Source of the DNA: Emmonsiellopsis sp. PD_33
Taxonomy: Eukaryota > Ascomycota > Eurotiomycetes > Onygenales > Ajellomycetaceae
NCBI GenBank assembly: GCA_032988165.1
Contig: JANTQF010000096.1
Span: 51,493 to 115,492 of the forward strand
Reading direction: 5' to 3'
DNA: 64,000 nucleotides
In this document: one piece after another, positions 56,130 to 64,000 of the stretch
How positions within the stretch are numbered: the stretch's first letter is position 1
Layout of the letters: every line of letters begins with the position of its first letter
Notes under the pieces: model-generated
What the model saw: only the letters and a program-made list of their open reading frames with translations
What the model was told of the DNA's origin: nothing
Databases searched by the model: none
Position numbers and translations under genes: made by a program

Positions 56130-57761
56130 ATGGGTCTCAAGGGCATTCGCACGGCCATGAAGGTCGACTTTGATAAGCCAGCCGAAGAACAGAAGGGCTT
56201 GCATGTAAGCCCGTCCTGCAATTGCATCTAATCTGCCTCTCGGCCCTCTCCACCACCTATCATTCCATATATCAGCAACCATATATGTATTTACCCATTT
56301 ACCAAACAAACCAACTAACCTTAACCCCCCTATCTCAGAACCGCTGGCATCCCGACAGCAAGTCCCACACCCACACCCACAAAAACAGCCCTACATAACC
56401 CCCAACTAACCCGACTAACCCCCTCCCAGTCCCCCCCTGCGCCACCATCAAAAACAACGAAGTAGTCAAAATCGAATGCCTAGACTGGACAGGCGGGCAG
56501 ATAAAAAACAACGACAGCGCCGACGACATGCGCGACGTCGACCTCACCCGCATCCACTACCTAACGGGCCCCTTCGAGATCGAAACCGCCGAACCAGGCG
56601 ACGTGCTCCTCGTCGAGATCCAAGACGTGCAGCCGTTCGAGGACCAGCCGTGGGGGTTTACGGGGGTCTTCGACGCGAAGAATGGCGGTGGGTTTTTGGA
56701 TGAGTTTTATCCGAATGCGTATGCCATCCCCCCTCCTCCTTTATTTACATTACATCCCCAACCAAGCACACACCCTAACAAACCATCGCCAAAAACCAGC
56801 GCAAAAGCAATCTGGGACTTCGAAGGAATCTTCTGCTCATCGCGCCACATCCCACACGTCCGCTTCGCAGGGCTCATCCACCCAGGGATCCTCGGCTGCG
56901 CGCCATCCGCCGAAGTGCTCGCGGAATGGAACCGGCGCGAGGGCGAGCTGATCTCCGCGCACGCGCATACGGGGAAGATCGTCGCGAAGCCGCCGGAGCC
57001 CGTAAATGCGCATGCAGGCGGAGCGGGTGAGGAGATTAAGGAGAAGGTGGCTAGGGAGGGGGCGAGGACGATTCCTGTACGTTTGTTCCCCTCCGCTTTT
57101 TACCCCCCCCCTAAGTGAAGACACCTCAAACATTCCAAACCCGGATTCTAAGAAAGAGGATGGATAGGGCCGCCCCGAGCACGGCGGAAACTGCGACATC
57201 AAAAACCTCAGCCGGGGCAGCAAAGTGTATCTCCCCGTGCACGTGGCGGGCGCCAACTTCTCCGTCGGCGACTTACATTTCTCGCAAGGCGACGGGGAGA
57301 TATCCTTCTGCGGCGCGATCGAAATGGCCGGCGTCATCACGCTAAAATTCACCGTAATGAAAAACGGCATGGCAAACCTAGGGATGAAATCGCCCCTCTT
57401 CCACCCGGGCCCCGTAGAACCGCAGTTCGGGCCCGGGCGGTATCTAACCTTTGAAGGCTTCAGCGTCGACCATACGGGCAAGCAGCATTATCTGGATGCG
57501 ACGGTGGCGTATAGACAGACGTGTTTGAGGGTTATTGAGTATCTGCGCCGGTATGGGTATGATGACTATCAGATCTATTTGTTGCTGAGCTGTGCGCCGG
57601 TGCAGGGGCATATTGCCGGGTTGGTGGATATTCCGAATGCGTGCACGACGCTGGGCGTGCCGATGGATATTTTTGATTTTGATATTAGGCCTGAGGCGGG
57701 GGTGGTGAGGAGGGATATGGGGAGTTGTGCGTTTGCGGGGGGGAGTGGGAGGGGGGAATGA
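56130..57761 (+). CDS. fmdS: Formamidase / acetamidase (FmdA/AmdA family)
   Basis: Five exons: 56130..56204, 56339..56357, 56430..56718, 56800..57076 and 57168..57761, 417 residues. Exon 2 has only 19 bases and ends at a GC donor (GCAAGT), giving LHNRWHPDIPPCATIKNNEVVKIE after splicing. Further joins restore FYPNAAKAIWDFEGIFCSSRHIP and ARTIPGRPEHGGNCDIKNLS. Family features are RFAGLIHPGILGCAPS, GGNCDIKNL with metal-binding-type residues, VHVAGANFSVGDLHFSQGDGEI and LLLSCAPVQGHIAGLVDIPN. The enzyme hydrolyses formamide to formate and ammonia in the cytosol, a nitrogen-scavenging step; A. nidulans FmdS is the model. The gene symbol is by family resemblance. Length is typical. Confidence 0.9.
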
Positions 57762-58268
57762 GTGGATTGGGTTGTTTGAGTGATGAATTATGGACTTTGT
57801 GATATGTAGCTATTTCGCAGCCAGGGAGAGATTGTGCATTCCATATCTGTTGCTCAACAGGTAGATAACAGTCGTTATAGTCTACGTAGCCGATGCCCAA
57901 TAAAGCTTTTATTTTCCACCAGATGCGCCCTGCTACCCCTATCTGGCCCGACAGAGTCCGCCTCCTACCCCCTCTCACTTCCCAGGGAGGGTGAGAGCAA
58001 AACATTCCATAAGGATTATTTCTGCCTATTCAGGTTCTCAACTAGGAGAAACGCAAACGGAGAAAAGTAGATTCTTGATTCTTTTTTTTCCTTTCGTTTC
58101 TTGCTGGGAACATAATACATAAAAGACATAAAACCTCATGTAAGGGATATTCGCAACTGAACCACCATAGACAGGAATACATGCTTCTACTATGTAGTTC
58201 TCATCGGAAATCCCCACCGCTCCCCTCGTCTGGGTCCCACTCCCACTTCTTACTTCTTGTAAGATTGC
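57762..58268. other. Convergent spacer between formamidase and Cyp40 genes
   Basis: 3' flanks only; no gene is seen. Confidence 0.5.
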
Positions 58269-59674
58269 CTACTGGAAGAATTTCTTCAGCGCCGCCTTCT
58301 CCTTCCGCTGCTGCTCAGCAATGGATCTCTTCACACGGGCCATCTCGTTCGCAATGGCCGCGTCACCTGGCGCCAGTTTCGCGGCAGCGTCCAGGTCCTT
58401 CAGCGCTTGCTCCTCATCCTTCAGCCCTACCAGCGCAACAGCTCGTCGGTAGTACGCCTTGGCCTTGTCGGCGTCCTTTGCGTTCGCAGCCGCAGCGGTT
58501 TCCAGCGCGAAGCCAGCCCAGCTGCGACCGTCATCGAAGCGTTTGAGTTTGTTTGCTAAGAGGGCGGAGTTGGAATGAAGTGTGAAGCGGAGAGTGGCGA
58601 GCTGCGACGCGAGCTCTGGCGGGTCAGAATCCGATGTCTCGGGATATTCGTTCAGGTAGCGGAGACCCTTTTGGTATTTCTCCAGGCCGAGCTGGCTGTT
58701 ACCCGACTTGAAAGCCTTGTTTCCAAACTCTTTCAGGTCAGCTGCAATTTTGTAGTACTCGGGTCCGGTCAGTTCCTCCTGGTTGGCGTCCTCTGGATAG
58801 TCCTCGTACTTGTCGCCCGTCTCATCAACAGCCGTCTGGATGGCAGTTTCATACGAGTCGCCAGATAGTTGACCGCAATCCACAACCTTCACTTCCTGGT
58901 GGGGCTTGTCGCCAGAATCCGTAGTCAATTTCTCGATCTTTCGCACCAGGCCTTTGCCATTGACGACCTCGCCGAAAACAACGTGTTTGCCGTCGAGATG
59001 GGGCGTGGGGACAGTGGTGACAAAGAACTGGCTTCCGTTGGTGCCGGGGCCGGAGTTGGCCATGGAAAGGAGGAATGGGCGGTCATGTTTGAGCTCAAAG
59101 TTCTCATCGTCGAATTTCTCACCGTAGATGGACTCGCCGCCAGTGCCATTGAACATGGTGAAGTCACCACCCTGAATCATAAACTGTTTGATGATACGGT
59201 GGAAAATAGAACCTGCAAGAAACCGCCTGGTTATTACCAACGCCTTGCGCATTGCACTGGGGATGTAGGAATTCGACTGCAAGCATACCCTTGTAGCTCA
59301 GCGGCTTTCCGGACTTGCCCTGTCCCTTCTCTCCCGTACACAGGGCACGGAAGTTTTCTGCGGTTTTGGGGACAACTGCAGGACATTAGTTCTGGTATAC
59401 AGTACGCGGTCAGGAAGACGCACCATCGCTGAACTATTGGGCCACTCGTCAGTCAGGTTCCCCGCACAGCAAGACAGCAAACGATCTCCAATGACGGATA
59501 GGGACTCACCAGCTCAAAGACCACGCGGCCCTCAGGCTTGTTCCCAATGGCAAGGTCGAAAAAGACGCGGGGACGAGCTACACACAACGCGCATCAGCAT
59601 CATCAGCATGCGGTGCAGCAACAGCTGCGGGGCGGGGGAGGGGAAGCTGGAGCAGTACCTGAAGAGTCGGCCAT
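58269..59674 (-). CDS. cpr6: Cyclophilin 40-type peptidyl-prolyl isomerase with TPR domain
   Basis: Five exons: 59674..59659, 59577..59510, 59433..59424, 59375..59289 and 59212..58269, 374 residues. Exon 3 is a 10-base microexon, and splicing gives VVFELFSDVVPKTAENFRALCTGEKGQGKSGKPLSYKGSIFHRIIKQFMIQGGDFT. The cyclophilin domain (8-175) carries the active-site FHRIIKQFMIQGGDFT arginine, the FFVTTVPTPHLDGKHVVFG loop with His and QLSGDSYE at its end. A three-repeat TPR domain follows (about 215-360), with ADLKEFGNKAFKSGNSQLGLEKYQKGL and AKAYYRRAVALVGLKDEEQALKDL. It is a cytosolic Hsp90 co-chaperone. The domain order and size match yeast Cpr6 and human Cyp40. Confidence 0.93.
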
Positions 59675-59973
59675 GGCGAAGCAGAACGGAGACTCACAGA
59701 GACACGAGAGAGCGGGAGGGCAGAGCGCAGGGGAAGACACGCAGCAGTGAGGCGGAATTGGGCGTGGATGGAGGTAGAGTTGTCGAGAAGATGAAGATGG
59801 AGTTGAGATGAAGCTGAGGTTGAAGCAGTCTTCACGAAGCTTCCATGCGGCAAACAGTGCAAACTCCCCACCAGACAGAACTATACAACCATTATTCTCA
59901 TCAACAACAAATGAAGTATCTATGTATTGGGTATGTATATGGTATCTCGTATGTACAGTTAAGTATCTAATGC

Positions 59974-60854
59974 TCATTCTAGGAGGGATGCCGGCAGCTT
60001 GAATTCATACTGCTGCCGGCCCTCTGGAGACTTCTCCCCCTCCTCAGTCTCCTTGTTCTCTGCGGGTTTGCCATTCCCATTGCCATTGCTTTTCCCATTA
60101 CTGTTCCCGTTATCTGCCTTCTTCTCCTTCTTAGGGAGCGACGTATCAATTTGAATCGTAACCTAGACACCGTCAGCATGGCTCTCGACACACGGACGAG
60201 ACAGAAAGCGCTCGGGCTATACCGCTGCATCCTCACTGCGGTAATCCACACCCACCGGTCCGTCGTTGACAAGGCCCACTTCCATCATGGCCTGGAAGAC
60301 CCCGTTCTTCACGCGCTCGGCCTTGTAGAGGTCGCGCACTTGCGTATAGAAGTAGTCGTACAGCTCCCTGGCCTTGTTCACCTCGGCTGCATTGTGGAAA
60401 TCGGGCTTGTTGCCTTTTTTGATCTGCGCAAGGAGCGTGAACTGGGATACTGTAGAAGCGGCGGTTAGCCGGGTGTAGGTTTATCCAGGGGGATTCCCAC
60501 ATACCGCACAGGACCTCTCCTTGGATATCCTGGACGCTCTTCTTCCACTGTACAGGTGTTAGAACAGGTTTGCCACATTGACGCCGGCTGGCAGTGTTGA
60601 CATACTGTGCCCCCAGCCTCGTCCGGCCACATTTTCAGCTTCAGCACTTTTGCCGCGAGGGACTCTGCATCTTTCTTCGTGTCCTCAGGAGTGACGGCGG
60701 CAAAGACCAGGATGCCGCGGCCGATGGAGGAGACCAGCTGCTTATCGACGGTGACGGACGCCGAGGAAACCCGTTGAAGGACGGCTGTGACAGATGTCAG
60801 GCTGAACTTGACTACCCAGGCAACTAAGCAGGAGTCCAGTGGCATACCTTTCAT
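59974..60854 (-). CDS. dtd1: D-aminoacyl-tRNA (D-Tyr-tRNA) deacylase with Asn/Gly/Lys-rich tail
   Basis: Five exons: 60854..60848 (ATGAAAG only), 60784..60606, 60547..60505, 60449..60223 and 60162..59974, 214 residues. Splicing yields MKAVLQRVSSASVTVD, GTWKKSVQDIQGEVLCVSQFTLLAQIKKGNKPDFHNA and GVFQAMMEVGLVNDGPVGVDYRSEDAA. The SQFTL motif and NDGPV loop (usual NxGPVT) are the catalytic and chirality-checking parts of DTD. The enzyme removes D-amino acids wrongly attached to tRNA. The last 50 residues form an unusual hydrophilic tail with NGNSNGKSNGNGNGK repeats; most DTDs stop near 150 residues. The 7-base first coding exon is easily missed by predictors. Confidence 0.9.
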
Positions 60855-61425
60855 GATTGGGTATATATACAATATCAATCTTCAGGGTATGTAATGAGGC
60901 TTGAGATATCTTGAAGGTGGCGCATCAACCCTGGAGCGTGTTGGATCAACCAACACAAGCAGTGTCAAGCCTTGTCCGGCAACAACAGTGTCATATATAG
61001 TTAATTAGCAAACAAGAAACCAGCAATGAATAATAAATGTGCAGCTGTATTTATCTAATTTAATTGTTGTCTATTCCAAGTTCTTCTCCCGGAATCCAAT
61101 AAATAAGCGCCGCTAGCGCCATCCGCGGTCTTGGCGCCGCCCAGCTTGGCCTCGCCCAGACTCAACTTGACATGGGACATCAGAAGAACAACTTGAAGAA
61201 CTCAACCTCCCGCCTCTGCTTCACGCTGAACTCCCCCGGCAACCCGACATCTCCTCACCGCCCCCAGCCCCAGCCCCGTCGCTGTCCGCTGTGCATCGCC
61301 CCCCCAACGCCCACAGACTCTGTCCCGCCCGGTTTGGCCCTGTCCACCTCTCCTACCTCCCTCCCATCGCCATCACTGACCTGTTTGAGGGCGCTCCCCG
61401 CCAGCCACGTCTATGAAGAGCAGCC
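60855..61425. other. Divergent region between DTD and Not3/5 genes, with possible uORF
   Basis: Head-to-head promoter region of about 570 bases. An 85-codon frame from an ATG at 61172 ends at a TGA that overlaps the Not3/5 start as ATGA (61426-61429). Whether this ATG is in the mRNA is unknown. Confidence 0.45.
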
Positions 61426-63434
61426 ATGACGTCGCGAAAAACGCAGCAGGAAATCGACAAGACCTTCAAGAAGGTCGCAGAAGGCATCCAGTCGTTCGAG
61501 GGCATCTACGACAAGATCAAGTCCTCGTCCAATGCTACACAAAGAGACAAGCTCGAAGACAACCTGAAACGCGAGATCAAAAAGCTCCAACGCTTCCGCG
61601 ATCAGATCAAAACTTGGGCTGCAGGAAACGAAGTCAAAGACAAAAACCCCCTTCTCGAGCAGCGGAGGGCTATTGAAACAGTGCGCGCTCTTCCACTCCT
61701 CCGACCTGGACCCCCCCCCCATATCCAATATCCAATATCCAATATCCCTGAGGCTAACCAAGACATCACCATAGTGCATGGAACAATTCAAAGCCGTGGA
61801 GAAGGAGATGAAGACCAAGGCCTACTCGAAAGAGGGGCTGTCGGCTGCCGCCAGGCTGGATCCCAAGGAGAAGGAGAAGGCCGAAACCTGTGATTTCCTC
61901 TCGTCGACCGTGGACATTCTACAGCAGAAGATCGAGGCGATGGAGGCCGAGGAAGAGATGATACAGGCCTCGTTAAAGAAGGGGAAGAAGGATGCCGCCA
62001 AAGCCACCCGGTTAGCCGATATAGCGAGAATATCAGAGCGGCATCGATGGCATGTGGGCAAGCTCGAACTACTCCTCCGCTCGCTACAAAACGGCAACGT
62101 CGAAACGGCCCAGGTGCTGGATATCAAGGAAGCCATCAAATATTTTGCCGAGGACGGCCACAATGCTGATTTCTACGGCGAGGACGAGACGATATACGAT
62201 GACCTCACGTTAGGAGACGACGAGGCGCAATTCGGCATGAACAACGATAACGATCGGGTCTCGTCACAGGATACGCAGTCGATACAGGACGAGGAAGGAG
62301 ACACCCCCCCGGTGACGAGTACGAGGTCGAAGAGCAAACCAGATCCTGGTCCTGCTCGACGGCCGTCGACGCAGATGAAGTCTCCTCTACCCGTTCTCGC
62401 AACTCTTCACCTGAACGGTCCCTCGTCGTCAGCGGCAAGCACCATGAAACCGGCTCCTCTACCCACACGATTACCCGGAGAAACGCTGAAATACGCATCT
62501 GCGGCCGCCGCGGCAGCAGCCAGCGATAAAAGCGGTGTCGGAATTGCTCCTCTTCCACCTCCACCAGGCGCTAGCCCTGCGATCTCCAACGTTCTACCTG
62601 TTTCGAAAGCGTCGTCGACAGCCTCGCCGCAGGTACACCACGCTCAACCTGTACAGAGCCAAGCATCCGCATCCGCCAGTGTTGACGATACGACGAGCCA
62701 ACCCCAATCCAAATCACCAACACTAAGCCCAAGCATTCCCGAGGCGAGTAGGCCCTCGACAGTTCCGCCCACACCAGCAGTGAACAAGGCGGAGACGGCC
62801 CAACCGCAAGAACATCCGGGGACGAATGGTGAGGCGAGGGAGGAACCTACAGTGGATGAATCCGTGTACCACCTCCCGCCAGGCCTGCAGGATCTGATCC
62901 AGTCCTTCGACATCACCAAATCTAGAGTCTCTGTGAACTCGTCGCCGTCGGTCCAACGACTCCTCGCGGCCTCGCACCACACATGTCCAGAACCAAGCGA
63001 TGCCGAAAAACCCCGCCATTACAAACCTACGCTGCCATACAACACGCCCCTCTACTACCCGCAAGAAACACTCCCCATCTTCGACGACCCACGGCTATAC
63101 GAAACAGGCAGGATAGATACGGACACGCTCTTCTACATCTTCTATTATAAACAGTCGAGCTACCAGCAGTACCTGGCGGCCAAGTCGCTGAAGAACCAGA
63201 GCTGGCGCTTCCACAAGCAGTACCAGACGTGGTTCCAACGGCATGAGGAGCCGAAGACCATCACAGAGGAATTCGAGCAGGGTACATATCGATTTTTCGA
63301 CTACGAGAGCACCTGGTGAGCTAACTCCTTTTCCAAGTATCCATTCTATCTCGAAAGCTAATAGCAGTACTAGGATGAACCGACGAAAAGCCGACTTCAA
63401 ATTCGTGTACAAATTCCTCGAAGATGACTTGTAA
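61426..63434 (+). CDS. not3: CCR4-NOT complex subunit Not3/Not5
   Basis: Exons 61426..61680, 61775..63315 and 63374..63434, 618 residues. The N-terminal Not3/5 coiled coil (1-230) reads MTSRKTQQEIDKTFKKVAEGI, FRDQIKTWAAGNEVKD, then TCMEQFKAVEKEMKTKAYSKEGL after splice 1 and HRWHVGKLELLLRSLQNG. The middle is Ser/Pro-rich. The C-terminal NOT-box (about 470-618) includes YYPQETLPIFDDPRLYETGRIDTDTLFYIFYYKQSSYQQYLAAKSLK, WRFHKQYQTWFQRHEEP and YRFFDYESTWMNRRKADFKFVYKFLEDDL, completed by the short last exon. The complex deadenylates mRNA and represses translation; Not5 senses slow ribosomes in yeast. Intron 1 contains a tandem AATATCC repeat. Confidence 0.93.
61718..61746 (+). repeat. Tandem ATATCCA repeat in Not3/5 intron 1
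   Basis: Four near-perfect 7-base units in the intron after a run of ten C. It lies between the donor (61681) and acceptor (61774). Confidence 0.8.
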
Positions 63435-64000
63435 ATTTTTGTTGCTGTTCTCCCGTTGAATTTATCGATTTAGGTTATATTCCCCCCGAACAAGGGGCGT
63501 GGCGGGACGGATTGATTGAATTGAATTGAATTGTTTGCCCGGCGAGATTATTATGGGATGGAACTGGATGGATGGGTCGGTGGTCTCGGATGGCGACTTG
63601 TCTTTTTTAATTAAAATCATGGGCAAATTATCTTAGTGGCCTCGTTCATTTCATTTGGCGCACCAGACAAACGCAAACGGAAACGCGAAGCAGTTGAATA
63701 ATGTCATTATTGAACCTCCCGGGTTCTATCCTATCCTATCCTATCCACCATCTATTTCTACATCATCCACTGCTACTACTATTCTCCATCTCTGTTTATC
63801 TCTCTGTTTATCTCTACGTCCGTCCTGCGCCCTTTTCGCCCCCTTCTCTTTCTCTTTCTCTTTCTCGTTCCCATACTCATACTCTTTCCCTTCCTCATTC
63901 TCTATCACACCAACACATACCAACACACACAAACGTGGAAATTGCACGGGGTGTATTAATCTTAACAAAAAATTTAAAAAAAATAAAAATTAAATTTTAT
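63435..64000. other. 3' flank with pyrimidine-rich simple repeats
   Basis: It contains TATCC tandem units (63725-63747) and CTCTTT units (63845-63870). No gene is supported to the window edge. Confidence 0.5.

Noticed and set aside
1..64000. CRISPR arrays, rRNA genes, intact transposons or viral insertions
   Set aside because: No regularly spaced repeats, rRNA sequence, or transposase, reverse transcriptase or viral gene motifs were seen.

Overview
The window is nuclear DNA of a filamentous ascomycete. Many genes carry short introns of about 50 to 120 bases with GT..AG borders and CTAAC-like branch points. The tRNA genes have introns directly after the anticodon loop, and the gene set is fungal (Mrc1, Sgd1, Inp1, UsgS-like, Cyp40, Not3/5, a PTH11/SAT4-like rhodopsin-fold protein). 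Family resemblance suggests Eurotiomycetes, perhaps Onygenales; that placement is inference. Exon structures were worked out by hand from reading frame, splice signals and remembered family conservation.

Layout. 0-6.2 kb: mrc1 (replication checkpoint), tail to tail with an unrecognised Pro/Ser-rich protein. 6.4-9.4 kb: a decayed kinase-like gene bounded by two imperfect direct repeats of about 85-90 bases. 10.3-21.2 kb: five redox or transport genes (Baeyer-Villiger monooxygenase, NtaA/DmoA-type FMN monooxygenase, UNC-93-like MFS carrier, nitroreductase, MDR dehydrogenase), a plausible small catabolic or metabolic cluster. 22.3-31 kb: conserved core block (HAD hydrolase, Sgd1/NOM1-like, SRP14, Inp1, UsgS-like membrane protein). 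31-43.2 kb: gene-poor DNA holding a rhodopsin-fold membrane protein, a GPI-anchored GH45-like protein that lacks the usual catalytic acid, a serine carboxypeptidase relic and a secreted lysozyme-like protein. 43.5-55 kb: accessory region with an F-box-like/ankyrin gene broken by two in-frame TAG codons, a kinase-like protein, a secreted Cys-rich protein, three tRNA-Lys(CUU) genes, a dienelactone hydrolase/SnoaL-like protein and an F-box protein. 56.1-63.4 kb: core genes again (formamidase, Cyp40, D-aminoacyl-tRNA deacylase, Not3/Not5).

Core genes often lie head to head over short spacers (Sgd1/SRP14, Inp1/UsgS-like), suggesting shared promoters. The accessory parts have long gene-free stretches, relics and fast-evolving families. 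I see no rRNA, CRISPR array or intact transposon. The best candidates for something new are the redox cluster, the repeat-bounded kinase-like unit, the GH45-like protein without its proton donor, and the unknown protein with PRFxF motifs. An apparent one-base frameshift in the Sgd1 gene should be checked as a possible sequence error.
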